From Acetobacterium malicum subsp. dehalogenans DSM 11527 (GTDB lineage: Bacteria; Bacillota; Clostridia; Eubacteriales; Eubacteriaceae), in assembly GCF_000472665.1 (NCBI RefSeq), contig NZ_AXAC01000017.1, positions 28,966 through 92,965 on the forward strand: a stretch of DNA of 64,000 nucleotides, given 5' to 3'. The translations under genes were made by a program, and so were the position numbers. The notes under the pieces were generated by a model that saw only the letters and a list, made by a program, of their open reading frames with translations, did no database searches and was not told the DNA's origin. Of the stretch, positions 6,990 through 16,387 are shown in pieces; position 1 is the stretch's first letter, and every line of letters begins with the position of its first letter.

Positions 6990-7733
6990 TTTATTAGTAG
7001 TACCACCCGGACCCGGATCGTGGTCAATTGTGGACTGCTCATTGCCATCAGCATCGTGCTGAAGATTCTGTTTGAGGTGTATATCCCTCTTGGTGGTTTT
7101 CCATCGCTCCGGTTAAACATTACTGCTTTGCCAATTATGCTAAGTGGTATCCTGTTTGGACCGCTGGCAGGCTTTGCTGTTGGTTTTATTTCCGATATCC
7201 TGTGCTTTATCATTAAACCAGGTGGCCCTTTCTTTATCGGATTTACGCTTGCCAATGGACTGACTGGTTTTATTCCAGGCTTACTTTTTATGATGTTAAG
7301 AAAAAAAGAAATCAAACATCTGGAATGGTTCAACCTGGTATTCATTGCTTTAGCATCAATAATTCTGGCTGTTTCCGGGACCTTTAGTTTTGACAATGGC
7401 ACCATTTATTATGCGGGAGAACCGTTGAGTATGGTTTTCTTTGTGCTCTTTATTGCTTTAATGATCGCATTTGCGGTGTTCCCCATTATTGTTGTAAAGA
7501 AATCCAATCTTGATAGTGAATATCGCAGCGATCATATTCTGTTTATCGTGAGTGTTTCACAATTGGTCACATCAATTTTGTTGAATACGTGGTTTTTGAG
7601 TATTCTTTATGGACAAGCGGTGGCAGTATTACTTCCGGCCCGACTCATTACCAATATCTTCCTGATTCCGTTGTACACGATTATGCTCGTTGGTTTATTA
7701 AAAATTCTTCCCAGCTTTATCAAACAACGTTAG
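6975..7733 (+). CDS. folT: Folate ECF transporter S component
   Basis: A 252-residue integral membrane protein with about six hydrophobic segments. It has the ECF S-component plan (PF12822): a first helix ending in IPLGGFPSLRLNITALPI and a second block GPLAGFAVGFISDILCFI. Control by a THF riboswitch identifies the substrate as folate with fair certainty. It binds the vitamin and works with a shared EcfAAT module encoded elsewhere. The C-terminal half is somewhat longer than in typical FolT (about 170-200 residues). The start codon has AGGAGG 4 nt upstream. Confidence 0.85.
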   Translation: MKSNAFISSTTRTRIVVNCGLLIAISIVLKILFEVYIPLGGFPSLRLNITALPIMLSGILFGPLAGFAVGFISDILCFIIKPGGPFFIGFTLANGLTGFIPGLLFMMLRKKEIKHLEWFNLVFIALASIILAVSGTFSFDNGTIYYAGEPLSMVFFVLFIALMIAFAVFPIIVVKKSNLDSEYRSDHILFIVSVSQLVTSILLNTWFLSILYGQAVAVLLPARLITNIFLIPLYTIMLVGLLKILPSFIKQR

Positions 7734-7749
7734 TCCAGAATCTATTCTC

Positions 7750-7790
7750 AAAAGAGGCAGCTATTTTTAGTTTGCCTCTTTCTATTTTGT
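7750..7790 (+). terminator. Intrinsic terminator of folT
   Basis: AAAGAGGCA pairs with TGCCTCTTT across a 13-nt loop and is followed by a T-rich tract. Confidence 0.7.
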
Positions 7791-7912
7791 TCTCGCCCCA
7801 ATCTACCGGATTTTCATTCCTATGATTGTTTTGTTTAAAACGCTAATTTCGATCTTGTCTTAATTTCTATCTGGAAAAAAGTCCTAAAGCCAGTCAAATT
7901 TGTTCTGTTTGC

Positions 7913-7941
7913 TTGAGTATTGCCATAAAAGATAGTATACT
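7913..7941 (+). promoter_or_regulatory. Probable sigma-A promoter of the aldolase gene
   Basis: TTGAGT (7913) and TATACT (7936) are separated by 17 bp. Transcription would start near 7948, about 70 bp before the aldolase start codon. Confidence 0.55.
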
Positions 7942-8016
7942 AATACCGTCGCTAATTATAAATGTACTATATATAAACAGGCAAAATTATGATAAACACT
8001 TAGGAGGTTTTAGAAA

Positions 8017-8946
8017 ATGGGATTAGTAACATCAACTGAAATGTTCAAAAAAGCTTATGAAGGTGGCTACGCTGTTGGGGCTTTCAATGTCAACAACATG
8101 GAAATTATCCAGGGCATCGTAGAAGCCGCCGCTGAAGAACAAGCTCCCCTTATTTTACAAGTATCGGCAGGTGCCAGAAAATATGCCCATCCCGTCTATT
8201 TAAGAAAATTAGTTGAAGCAGCCATCGAGGTTACCGGTTTGGATATTTGTCTCCATTTAGATCACGGCGATGATTTCGAGATTTGCAAAACCTGTGTCGA
8301 TAGCGGTTTTACCTCAGTTATGGTTGATGGTTCAAAACATCCCTTTGCTGAAAATATCGCCTTAACCAAAAAAGTGGTTGAATATGCTCATGATCACGGC
8401 GTTGTGGTTGAAGCCGAGCTGGGTAAACTGGCTGGTGTTGAAGACGATGTAAATGTTGACACCCCCAACGCAACCTATACCGATCCGGATGAAGCGGTCG
8501 AATTTGTTGAAAAAACCGGTTGTGATTCTTTAGCGATCACAATTGGCACCAGCCATGGAGCTTTCAAATTTAAAGGCGAACCCCGTCTGGATTTTGAACG
8601 ACTTTATAAAATTTCCGACCTGTTACCCGGCTTCCCGCTGGTCCTTCACGGGGCATCCTCCGTTCCCAAAGAATTTGTCGATCTTTGCAATCAATATGGC
8701 GGACAAATTCCTGGTGCCAAAGGTGTTCCTGAAGATATGTTACGAAAAGCTGCCAAGTCAGGTGTTTGTAAAATCAATATCGACACCGATCTGCGTCTCG
8801 CGATGACCGCTTCAATCCGCCAGGTATTTGTAGAAAATCCCGGCTGGTTCGATCCCCGTCAATATTTGGGACCTGGGCGTTCTGCCATTAAAGCGATGGT
8901 TGCCCATAAAATCAAGAATGTCTTGGACTGCAGCCACAAACGATAA
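8017..8946 (+). CDS. fba: Class II fructose-bisphosphate aldolase
   Basis: The enzyme cleaves or forms fructose 1,6-bisphosphate in glycolysis and gluconeogenesis, using a divalent metal, normally zinc. The 309-residue protein carries the class II signatures: YAVGAFNVNNMEIIQGIVEA near the N-terminus, the metal region HLDHGDDFEIC, EAELGKLAGVED, the histidine in GTSHGAFK, LVLHGASSVP and the phosphate loop CKINIDTDLR. The length fits class IIB bacterial enzymes. AGGAGG lies upstream of the ATG. It is a single-gene unit with its own promoter and terminator. Confidence 0.95.
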   Translation: MGLVTSTEMFKKAYEGGYAVGAFNVNNMEIIQGIVEAAAEEQAPLILQVSAGARKYAHPVYLRKLVEAAIEVTGLDICLHLDHGDDFEICKTCVDSGFTSVMVDGSKHPFAENIALTKKVVEYAHDHGVVVEAELGKLAGVEDDVNVDTPNATYTDPDEAVEFVEKTGCDSLAITIGTSHGAFKFKGEPRLDFERLYKISDLLPGFPLVLHGASSVPKEFVDLCNQYGGQIPGAKGVPEDMLRKAAKSGVCKINIDTDLRLAMTASIRQVFVENPGWFDPRQYLGPGRSAIKAMVAHKIKNVLDCSHKR

Positions 8947-8980
8947 TTTTTAATTATCCTTAACTCGTTCTCCGTTTTTA

Positions 8981-9027
8981 GGGCGTGCCGCAAAAAAACT
9001 TTGGTTGTTTGCGACATGCTCTTTTTA
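8981..9027 (+). terminator. Intrinsic terminator of the aldolase gene
   Basis: GGGCGTGCCGCAAA pairs with TTTGCGACATGCTC (one mismatch, two G-U) and is followed by T5. Confidence 0.75.
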
Positions 9028-9187
9028 TGTAAAAGCACCGACCGTACTGCTCCCTGAGTTCAGCAGCCAAACCGGAACTTAAAGCTTACCGGAGCGGTTA
9101 AATTATTCTTTATATGACATCGAAACTTAATTTATTTACCCGGCTTCCATGGTATAATAATCACAAAATACTTCTTAAGGATTATAA

Positions 9188-10165
9188 ATGAAAATAATTG
9201 TTATCACCGAAAATGAAAGTAACCAACGACTGGATCGCTTTCTAAAAAAACTCATGCCCCAGGCATCGACGGGATTTCTCCAGAAGATGTTGCGAAAAAA
9301 GAGAATCAAACTCAATGGTCAAAAATCGGAACCCTCCACCGCGATCACCGCCGGCGACGTGGTCCAGATTTATTTCTCTGAAGAAACCATTGCCAGCTTC
9401 CGAACCGATTCCACCAAAAAAAAGCTGGATAAAAATAGTACCATTCTTGATATTATTTATGAAAACAATGACCTGCTGGTTCTTAACAAACCCGCCGAAG
9501 TGCTCACCCAACCTGATAAAACCGAGGAGCTTTCGCTGATTGATTATGCTGTTGACTATCTGATTAAAAAGGGTGATTATGACCCTAAAACCAATCTTAC
9601 TTTCACGCCGGCCTGTGCCAACCGATTGGATAAAAATACCACCGGGATCATCCTGGTACCCAAGAACTACAAAACCCTGCAGGAGGTTAATGGTGCTATC
9701 CGTGAGGATCAAACTGAAAAGATCTACTTTGCGATCGTCTCCGGCAAACCCAAAGCCGCCGATGAGATCGTCGGTTATTTGAAAAAAGACGGCGATAAAA
9801 ATACCGTTACCTTCTCCGAGCAGCAAACTGCCCCCACCGATAAAAAAGCGGTGCTGAACTATGAAACCCTGGAAAGTCATGGTGATTATGCGCTCTTAAA
9901 AGTGATTTTAAAAACCGGCCGTTCTCACCAGATTCGGGTCCAGTTGGCTGCCGTTGGTTTTCCCATTGTGGGGGATCCCAAATATGGCAGCCGTCAGGTC
10001 AACAGCCGTTTATATGAGGAATCCGGCCTGAAAAGTCAGTTACTTCACAGTGCCCAATACACACTGACGGATATGAAAAAAACCTTCACCGCCCCAGTCC
10101 CCCCGGTTTTTGAAAAAGCCTTGAAACGCTTTGGTTTCAAAGACCCCTTTCTCTCTGAGAAATAA
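9188..10165 (+). CDS. RluA-family RNA pseudouridine synthase with S4 domain
   Basis: A 325-residue protein: an S4 RNA-binding domain over residues 1-80 (NQRLDRFLKKL... RIKLNG) and an RluA catalytic domain beyond residue 90, with LVLNKP, the catalytic aspartate in NRLDKNTTG, KIYFAIVSG and the RSHQIRVQLA motif. It isomerises uridines in rRNA, most likely 23S, but the exact target cannot be read from sequence. TATAAT stands at 9153. The next gene, recU, starts three bases after its stop, so the two are probably co-transcribed. Confidence 0.9.
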   Translation: MKIIVITENESNQRLDRFLKKLMPQASTGFLQKMLRKKRIKLNGQKSEPSTAITAGDVVQIYFSEETIASFRTDSTKKKLDKNSTILDIIYENNDLLVLNKPAEVLTQPDKTEELSLIDYAVDYLIKKGDYDPKTNLTFTPACANRLDKNTTGIILVPKNYKTLQEVNGAIREDQTEKIYFAIVSGKPKAADEIVGYLKKDGDKNTVTFSEQQTAPTDKKAVLNYETLESHGDYALLKVILKTGRSHQIRVQLAAVGFPIVGDPKYGSRQVNSRLYEESGLKSQLLHSAQYTLTDMKKTFTAPVPPVFEKALKRFGFKDPFLSEK

Positions 10166-10167
10166 TC

Positions 10168-10710
10168 ATGGGGTACTGGAACAGCCGCGGGCTGCGGGGC
10201 AGTCAGCTCGAAGAAAACTTAAATATTACCAATAAAATTTATCTGGAGCAGGGTTTGGCGGTGGTTCAGAAAATTCCCACTTCCATCAAACCGATTGAGT
10301 TGGACCCGGCTAAGGGAACCATCAAACTGGCTTACTTTGAAGAGAAAAGCACCGTCGATTATCTGGGTAACATCCAGGGCATCCCAGTCTGTTTTGACGC
10401 CAAGGAAACCAGCCAGAAACGATTGCCGATTGCCAATATCCATAAGCATCAGATGGAGTTTATGGAAGCTTTTGAAAAACAGGAGGGGCTGTCCTTCCTG
10501 ATCGTCCACTTTAAATTCTGTGACGAAACCTTCCTGCTCCCTTTTAACATCTTGAAAACCTATTGGGATAATGCCCAGCATGATGGTCGAAAGTCCATTC
10601 CCTATGCAGATTTTGATCAGAATCTGCGCATTTACCCTTTTCACAATATCCTCCTCCATTACCTGGAGGCGATCAACCATTATCTTACCGGAAAGGAAAA
10701 ACAAAAATGA
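10168..10710 (+). CDS. recU: RecU-type Holliday junction resolvase
   Basis: The 180-residue protein matches the RecU plan: an N-terminal NSRGLRGSQLEENLNITN, the active-site core YLGNIQGIPVCFDAKET, then LPIANIHKHQMEFM and the FLIVHF strand. RecU cuts Holliday junctions during recombinational repair and chromosome segregation in Bacillota. It follows the rluA-type gene by 2 nt and overlaps luxS by ATGA, so the three form one transcription unit. Confidence 0.9.
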   Translation: MGYWNSRGLRGSQLEENLNITNKIYLEQGLAVVQKIPTSIKPIELDPAKGTIKLAYFEEKSTVDYLGNIQGIPVCFDAKETSQKRLPIANIHKHQMEFMEAFEKQEGLSFLIVHFKFCDETFLLPFNILKTYWDNAQHDGRKSIPYADFDQNLRIYPFHNILLHYLEAINHYLTGKEKQK

Positions 10711-11186
10711 AAAAAATTGCCAGCTTCACCATCAACCATCTGGATTTACTGAGGGGCGTCTACATCTCCCGCAAAGATTATTGCGGCGACCACTGCATTA
10801 CCACCTTTGATATTCGGATGAAAGAGCCCAACCGCGAACCAGTGATCAACAACGGTGAACTCCACGCGATGGAACATCTGGGCGCAACCTTCCTGCGAAA
10901 CGACCCGGTTCTCAGTGATGAAATTGTTTATTTTGGACCAATGGGCTGTCGCACCGGCTTCTATCTGCTGATGAAAGGCGAACGGACACCGGCGGATATC
11001 ATGCCCTTGATTATCAAACTGTTTACCTTTATGGCCGATTATGATGACGAAATACCTGGCGCCACGCCCCGGGACTGCGGTAACTACCTCGATATGAACC
11101 TGCCCATGGCCCGTTATGAAGCCAAGAAATTTCTGACCGAAATTCTTGAAAACATCCAGCCGGAAAATATGGTTTATCCGGAATAA
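10707..11186 (+). CDS. luxS: S-ribosylhomocysteine lyase LuxS
   Basis: LuxS converts S-ribosylhomocysteine to homocysteine and DPD, the precursor of autoinducer-2, and so recycles the product of SAM-dependent methyl transfer. The metal ligands H53, H57 (HAMEH) and C124 (PRDCGNY), and the catalytic E56 and C81 (GPMGCRTGFYL), are present. The length of 159 residues is normal. The start overlaps the recU stop (ATGA). Coupling with recU looks like operon economy rather than shared function. Confidence 0.97.
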   Translation: MKKIASFTINHLDLLRGVYISRKDYCGDHCITTFDIRMKEPNREPVINNGELHAMEHLGATFLRNDPVLSDEIVYFGPMGCRTGFYLLMKGERTPADIMPLIIKLFTFMADYDDEIPGATPRDCGNYLDMNLPMARYEAKKFLTEILENIQPENMVYPE

Positions 11187-11198
11187 CAGCCACCAATA

Positions 11199-11225
11199 AA
11201 AAAAAGCCCTGACGGGCTTTTTTTA
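11199..11225. terminator. Bidirectional intrinsic terminator after luxS
   Basis: AAAAAGCCC and GGGCTTTTT form a stem flanked by A and T runs, serving luxS on plus and the converging membrane protein gene on minus. Confidence 0.8.
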
Positions 11226-12086
11226 TTTCCGAGTTTTCGACTCCGTTGCTTTTTCCAGTTTCTTATTTTCATTCTTATTTTTACCAACCATTTTTTCAAA
11301 TAATTGCTCCGAACGCGATTTTCTTTCACTCATTTTTTTCTCATGGATGCGAGTGAACTTATTGATCCGACCAACCCATGTTTTCGCCTCAGCAATCATG
11401 CTGCTGTCATCGGGATTTGGAATCACCGCGGTCCATTCCTGAAACAATCGCCCATTTCGCGTTAAAGCCTCATAATTAATGGCCAGAACCTTATACATTT
11501 TCTCACCATTATCATAGTTTTTCAGTTTAGCCTGGGCTTTTGACCATTTGTGAAACCGCCCCATGATATAAGCACTGTCTTCATGAATGATCGTGACATA
11601 GGGTTTAACCAGTGCCTTATATTTAAAACTCTGCGGCAAGATTAGGGTGAACAGCACTGACAAGGTGGCAAAGAACGCAAAAAAGACAAAGCCCAGCCAT
11701 TTCAGCCCTTCTGATAACATAATAAAGAGTAAAATCGAAATAACCAGCTCAATTCCCAGTAAAATCCAGATTTTTTTCTTTTCGGAATTTTTCTGGATCT
11801 CGTTTAGTTCGCCAATAAATCCCTCGTACTGGGCTTCGTCATATTCCCAGACCAGGGCTTCGTCTTTTTTCTCCATAAAAGCCTCAAATTGGCGATAGCG
11901 GCGATAGAAAAAGAAGGCATAGCCAAGCGAAAAAACAATAATAACGACCCCGGCATAGGTAAAGTAAAACTGATAGATTCCCACCGCTTTGATCACAAAC
12001 GGAACAAAAATAATAACGACCCCTAAAACAGCGACGATTAATGATAGAATAATATTCTGCTTTTCAGGATTTTTAATTTCCAACAT
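11223..12086 (-). CDS. Membrane protein of unknown function (287 aa)
   Basis: Two pairs of transmembrane helices are visible, at about residues 12-60 and 105-150, separated by a charged region. A soluble C-terminal domain of about 140 residues follows and ends in a very basic, Lys/Glu-rich tail. I do not recognise the family. It stands alone between two terminator or promoter regions, upstream gene thyX being on the same strand 62 bp away. Confidence 0.65.
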   Translation of the reverse strand: MLEIKNPEKQNIILSLIVAVLGVVIIFVPFVIKAVGIYQFYFTYAGVVIIVFSLGYAFFFYRRYRQFEAFMEKKDEALVWEYDEAQYEGFIGELNEIQKNSEKKKIWILLGIELVISILLFIMLSEGLKWLGFVFFAFFATLSVLFTLILPQSFKYKALVKPYVTIIHEDSAYIMGRFHKWSKAQAKLKNYDNGEKMYKVLAINYEALTRNGRLFQEWTAVIPNPDDSSMIAEAKTWVGRINKFTRIHEKKMSERKSRSEQLFEKMVGKNKNENKKLEKATESKTRK

Positions 12087-12148
12087 ACCTTTTCACAACC
12101 TTTTCAATTTTTAGTTTATTTTTATTGAACATCTTGTCCATTGATTAT

Positions 12149-12919
12149 TTAAATTTGTTTGAATTTTTCTCTGACCTCAGTAATTTTTCCACAGGTCATC
12201 GTTCCCTCGGGACATGGGCCTTCGACACAGCGGGGGCCGCCGTTTTTAAACAGCAAGGGCGCCACTTTTTTACATTCTCTGAGCATTTGCGTGGCCAGTT
12301 CCCGGATTTCCCATTGGGCCCGGTTGCAACAGCGTTGATTGAAGAAATGCAGCAGTTCCCGGGTATTCATGGTGGTCACAATTTTAGTCTCACAGGCATT
12401 GGGCAAAACAAACCGGGCATCTTCGATTCCCTGCTTCTCGGCGGTCATAGCGGCCTGTTTTTCGGATAAGCCGGTCGCCATCAAATCCCTGGTATACTTT
12501 TCAATGAGCTTTTCCGCCAGGGCGTCATAGGTGTTCTGGGCATTTTCCATCCCTTCAACAAAGATCTTTTCACCACCTGGCAGCGCTTTGATTTCTGGGG
12601 GAATCACATAATTGAACTGACCTTCACTGACATAGCGTTGCGATTTCTGGCTGAAACTTGCCATCCGGTGGCGCACCAGCTGATGGGTTAAAGCCCGGCT
12701 CACCCCTTCAATGGCAAAGGTAAAACTGGCATGTTCGATGGGTGAGGCATGACCCATGTCCATCAAACGGGTTAAAAAGCGTTCGACATTGTCATCGGTC
12801 AGATCTTCCATAATCTCACCGGCGCCGGCTTTGGAATAACATAGCTTGGCAGCTGCGGCAACTAATTTCTCGGGATCTGGTGTGTGTTGAATCAATGTTA
12901 CACTTAATGTTGTTTCCAT
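12149..12919 (-). CDS. thyX: Flavin-dependent thymidylate synthase ThyX
   Basis: ThyX methylates dUMP with methylene-THF and FAD/NADPH and, unlike ThyA, releases THF rather than dihydrofolate. The signature R-H-R-x7-S is present at residues 83-93. The 256-residue length is in range. GGAGA precedes the ATG. In an acetogen that depends on the THF pool this choice avoids draining reduced folate, an inference that fits the lack of a dihydrofolate reductase among the folate genes nearby. Confidence 0.95.
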   Translation of the reverse strand: METTLSVTLIQHTPDPEKLVAAAAKLCYSKAGAGEIMEDLTDDNVERFLTRLMDMGHASPIEHASFTFAIEGVSRALTHQLVRHRMASFSQKSQRYVSEGQFNYVIPPEIKALPGGEKIFVEGMENAQNTYDALAEKLIEKYTRDLMATGLSEKQAAMTAEKQGIEDARFVLPNACETKIVTTMNTRELLHFFNQRCCNRAQWEIRELATQMLRECKKVAPLLFKNGGPRCVEGPCPEGTMTCGKITEVREKFKQI

Positions 12920-13160
12920 AAGATTCTCCTTTCATTTAAAAACATTCCTAATTATTCTCCACATTTTCTTCTGGAGCTTTAATATCTCATTATAACATTT
13001 TTCCTGTGAAAGTACAGTTCATAAACAGCATCTTAAAAATTTGCAAGTCGATCACCAATTCTTTCCCTATGGTGACAACTATTTCTATTCAGGTTTGTGC
13101 CATTCTTGGATATAATAGGTCAAAATGGAGTCGTTTTACAAGAAGATGGAGGTAACCCCT

Positions 13161-13694
13161 ATGTTTGGCAATCTTGATACCGTCCCTGAATTATTAAAAA
13201 ATTATCAGTATAAAACTGGTGAAAAGCATAAATATCTTGGTGATTACTATCGCCTGATGATTGAAGAATCACCTACCACTGGCGTCATCATCAACAATTA
13301 TAATATGGTTCTCAATGTAAATGACGTTCAATCCCTTTCGCATAAAGAATTTGTTTTAGATATGTGGTATCGGGAACAGGCCCGGGAAGTTTTTGTCGAA
13401 GCGATGGCCTCTGCCATTGTCAAAGCCGCTCCTTATCAGGTTCGTTTTCCCGACTTGAAAATCTATCGGCTGGACAATCGCTGGGGTGCCTGTTCACCAA
13501 AAAGTCAACGGGTTATCCTTAATCTGGAGTTGATTAAGACCCCCAAGGAATGTATTGAATACATCGCTTTGCACGAAATGCTGCACTTTCGTTTTCCCAA
13601 TCATAATCTTTCCTTCTATGGTGCCCTGGGCACACTGATGTCAGACTGGAAAGAACGGGAAGATATGCTCAACCGTAAATATCGCTTAACCTGA
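13161..13694 (+). CDS. YgjP-like (DUF45/M48-type) metallopeptidase family protein
   Basis: The C-terminal half carries the YgjP/DUF45 pattern WGACSPKSQRVILN followed by the zinc-binding HEMLHFRFPNHN (HExxH). I start it at the ATG at 13161, which has GGAGGT 7 nt upstream; an ATG at 13125 without a site would add 12 residues. The family is widespread but its substrate is not established for this protein. Gene and terminator form a single unit. Confidence 0.85.
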   Translation: MFGNLDTVPELLKNYQYKTGEKHKYLGDYYRLMIEESPTTGVIINNYNMVLNVNDVQSLSHKEFVLDMWYREQAREVFVEAMASAIVKAAPYQVRFPDLKIYRLDNRWGACSPKSQRVILNLELIKTPKECIEYIALHEMLHFRFPNHNLSFYGALGTLMSDWKEREDMLNRKYRLT

Positions 13695-13700
13695 ACCAAA

Positions 13701-13738
13701 AATAAGATCTGTCTCGCTGAGACAGATCTTATTTTTTA
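13701..13738. terminator. Strong bidirectional terminator
   Basis: A perfect 15-bp stem (13701-13715 with 13719-13733) closes a 3-nt loop and is followed by T6; it separates the converging metallopeptidase and MFS genes. Confidence 0.85.
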
Positions 13739-13758
13739 CATTTTAGTTCTCAGTGTTT

Positions 13759-14982
13759 TTAATTCTCGGTTGCCAGCGTCATCTTATGTTTGGCATTCAT
13801 TCGTTTGGCAAACAAGACCAGAATAATGGCCGCAATATTAATCCCTAATGTGATGATAAAGGCCAGGTTATAGCTGCCGCCACTTTGTTCAACCGCATAA
13901 GCGGCAATCTGTGGTCCGATAAAGGCCCCGATAGACAGCCCGGTCATTACCACCCCATAATTCATACTTAAATTTTTGATACCAAAATTATCGGCCGTGA
14001 TCGATGGGAATAAACCGAACACTCCGCCATAGCTGGCGGCGATCAAACAGATGCCAACCATGAAAAGCGGTAAGTCCTTGGTGAAATACAAGGCCACTAA
14101 ACCGGCGCCACTTAAGGCAAACATACACATCAAGGTATTGTAGCGTCCAATTTTATCCGATACCGTTCCCCAGACAACCCGACCGGTCGCATTGGCCAGG
14201 CCGATAAAACCAACTGCAAAAGCTGCCTGCTCGGGGGATAAACCAACCATCACCTGGCCGATTGGTGAAGCCTGGCTGATAATCATTAACCCGGAAATAC
14301 AACCTAACACCATTAATCCCCATATCACATAAAAATCGGGGGTTTTTAACATATCCCGGGTGGCGACATCACTACTGGACTGACTGATTGCCGCAGCAGT
14401 GACGTTATTATCTGTTACAGGTACCGGCGGTGCGGCAATAAATATCCCCAACACCAGGATCACCCCGGCAAAGATCAAACCCAAGGTCTGAAAGGCCCCC
14501 AATACACCCTGAGCAGCAATAAATTGGACCGCCACCGGGGCAAAGATCAGCGAACCGGCTCCAAACCCGCCAGCCGTCAAACCGCCGGCCAAACCCTTAT
14601 GCTCAGGAAACCATTTAACCGTATTGGAAACGGTAATCGAGTAAATCAATCCGATTCCCGATCCCGCAATTAAGCCATAGGCAATGTAGATTTGATAAAC
14701 GGTGGTGATCATGCCGCTTAAGTAAAGACCCAAACCAAACAACACCCCGCCTAATAAGACGACCACCCGGACACCGAAACGTTTCACCAGTGGTCCCGCA
14801 AAAATCATCGCAATCGGTAAGACAAATAAATTAATCGTAAACGCCATTGATGCCTGGGAGGGGGTCCAGCCAAAATCCATCTGCAACGGTTTTGAGAAAA
14901 CACTCCAGGCATAGGCAAAGCCGATACACAAGTTAATCACAATGCTAACTGCCAGGATTAACCATTTTTTATTGTTATTCAT
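13759..14982 (-). CDS. MFS transporter, oxalate/formate antiporter (OFA) type
   Basis: A 407-residue protein with about 12 hydrophobic segments. It has OFA-family motifs such as GFAYAWSVFSKPL at helix 1, GLIAGSGIGLIYSITVSNTV in the middle and VKWFPEHKGLAGG between helices. Family members exchange organic anions such as oxalate and formate; the substrate here is unknown. The ATG at 14982 follows GAGG at the right distance and avoids overlap with the CoA-transferase gene. It lies directly downstream of the two CoA-transferase subunit genes, so it probably moves the acid that the transferase handles. Confidence 0.85.
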   Translation of the reverse strand: MNNNKKWLILAVSIVINLCIGFAYAWSVFSKPLQMDFGWTPSQASMAFTINLFVLPIAMIFAGPLVKRFGVRVVVLLGGVLFGLGLYLSGMITTVYQIYIAYGLIAGSGIGLIYSITVSNTVKWFPEHKGLAGGLTAGGFGAGSLIFAPVAVQFIAAQGVLGAFQTLGLIFAGVILVLGIFIAAPPVPVTDNNVTAAAISQSSSDVATRDMLKTPDFYVIWGLMVLGCISGLMIISQASPIGQVMVGLSPEQAAFAVGFIGLANATGRVVWGTVSDKIGRYNTLMCMFALSGAGLVALYFTKDLPLFMVGICLIAASYGGVFGLFPSITADNFGIKNLSMNYGVVMTGLSIGAFIGPQIAAYAVEQSGGSYNLAFIITLGINIAAIILVLFAKRMNAKHKMTLATEN

Positions 14983-15005
14983 TTTATTTTCCTCTTCAAT
15001 TCTTT

Positions 15006-15659
15006 CTAAGTAATTTCGATATGTTCCCATTCGATGATGTTCATAATCGTCCCTTCGGTGAGCCGCTCAACCTCAGCTGCCGTTATCCCTGGTGCCAGTT
15101 CTTCCAGGTACAAACCAGCTTCCGCCACCCGGAACACCGCCTTATCGGTAATAATCATATCCACCACCCCAGCAGCCGTTAACGGCAGGGTACATTTTTT
15201 TCTGATTTTCGGGTTGCCATGTTTATCGGTATGGGTCATCGCTACAATCACCCGTTTACATCCGTAAAGCAAATCCATGGCACCGCCCATTCCGGTTAAC
15301 AGCTTACCAGGAATTTTCCAGCTGGCGATACTGCCACCTTCATCAACCTCCAGCGCTCCGACCACCGTCATGTCAATATGTCCGCCCCGGATCATCGCAA
15401 ATGAGGTCGCCACATCAAAGACAGCACCACCGGCCATCATCGTAATCGGTTCGGCTCCAGCATTGGCAATATCCGGATTGCTTTCGCCCCGTTTAGGTTT
15501 GGGACCAAACATTAAACCGCCATTTTCAGTCTGGAGGAACACCTGGGTTCCGGCAGGGATATAATTGGCCGATTCGGTGGGAATTCCAATTCCTAAATTG
15601 ACATACATTCCGTCTTTAAATTCCTGGGCAATTCTTCTGGCAATATAATTTCGCGGCAT
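15006..15659 (-). CDS. CoA-transferase subunit B (acetate/3-oxoacid type)
   Basis: The 217-residue protein is the beta subunit of a family I CoA-transferase. It has VNLGIGIPTESANYI, the catalytic glutamate in QTENGG, MMAGGAVFDVATSFAMIRGG and the C-terminal CTLPLTAAGVVDMIITD. The glutamate forms the acyl-CoA thioester intermediate. It lies 11 bp after the alpha subunit gene. The acyl substrate (acetoacetate, butyrate or another acid) cannot be fixed from sequence; the atoA-like label would be a guess. Confidence 0.9.
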   Translation of the reverse strand: MPRNYIARRIAQEFKDGMYVNLGIGIPTESANYIPAGTQVFLQTENGGLMFGPKPKRGESNPDIANAGAEPITMMAGGAVFDVATSFAMIRGGHIDMTVVGALEVDEGGSIASWKIPGKLLTGMGGAMDLLYGCKRVIVAMTHTDKHGNPKIRKKCTLPLTAAGVVDMIITDKAVFRVAEAGLYLEELAPGITAAEVERLTEGTIMNIIEWEHIEIT

Positions 15660-15670
15660 TTTTCGACCTC

Positions 15671-16387
15671 CTATAATTTATTTGTGGCAATCCACAATTC
15701 TTCATAAATATTTTTTCGTTCTTCATAGCTGTGTCCCTGAACAATATAATCCACAAAGATCCCCGGTGTCCCTACCTGCTCACAGGCAATCTCGCCAACC
15801 CCGACGATCTCATCAACTTCAGCAATGACGATGTCGGCTGCGGTTGCCATAACCGGATTGGTATTACTCATCCCCTGGTACTGCAAATTTCCTAAAGGAT
15901 CACTGCGATAGGCTTTAATAACCGCCACATCAGCCCGGATCGGTTTAAATAACAGATAGGGGTTTCCATCGACGATAATTTTTTCGGCCATCGCTTCAAC
16001 CTCAGTTCCCATTCCCACCGGCGTCACAACTGCCCCCAGCCCGGCACCGCCAGCCCGAACCCGCTCCACAAAGGTGCCCATCGGACTTAGTTCCAGTTCC
16101 ACTTCTTCGCCCACAATCTGTTTGATCAAATTGGGATCCGTACCCACATGCGATGTCACATATTTAATAATCTGCTTGTTTAAAACCATTTTTCCGATAT
16201 CAACACCGCCGCCCCGGTAGCCGGCGCCAATACTGATGACGGTTAGATCTTTGATCCCTGCCGCCGCTATTTCGTCGATCATTTTTAGTGGAACAGCAGC
16301 CCCTAAAAATCCTCCGATCATAACAGAAGATTTATCAATAATCTTTTTTACGGCTTCCTGCGTCGTAATTTGTACTGCCACTTTCAT
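15671..16387 (-). CDS. CoA-transferase subunit A (acetate/3-oxoacid type)
   Basis: The 238-residue alpha subunit shows the family I pattern: VMIGGFLGAAVPLKMIDEI, SMGxG-like TVISIGAGY, ELSPMGTFVERVRAGGAGL and the conserved AVIKAYRSDPLGNLQY. It is the first gene of a three-gene unit with subunit B and an OFA-type transporter. GGAGG precedes the ATG. The long upstream region (16388-16760) suggests regulated expression, but no known riboswitch is visible. Confidence 0.9.
   Translation of the reverse strand: MKVAVQITTQEAVKKIIDKSSVMIGGFLGAAVPLKMIDEIAAAGIKDLTVISIGAGYRGGGVDIGKMVLNKQIIKYVTSHVGTDPNLIKQIVGEEVELELSPMGTFVERVRAGGAGLGAVVTPVGMGTEVEAMAEKIIVDGNPYLLFKPIRADVAVIKAYRSDPLGNLQYQGMSNTNPVMATAADIVIAEVDEIVGVGEIACEQVGTPGIFVDYIVQGHSYEERKNIYEELWIATNKL

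Noticed and set aside
9242..9880. 212-codon minus-strand open frame opposite the pseudouridine synthase
   Set aside because: The plus-strand gene has clear motifs; the opposite frame has a Gly/Phe-rich composition and no ribosome site.
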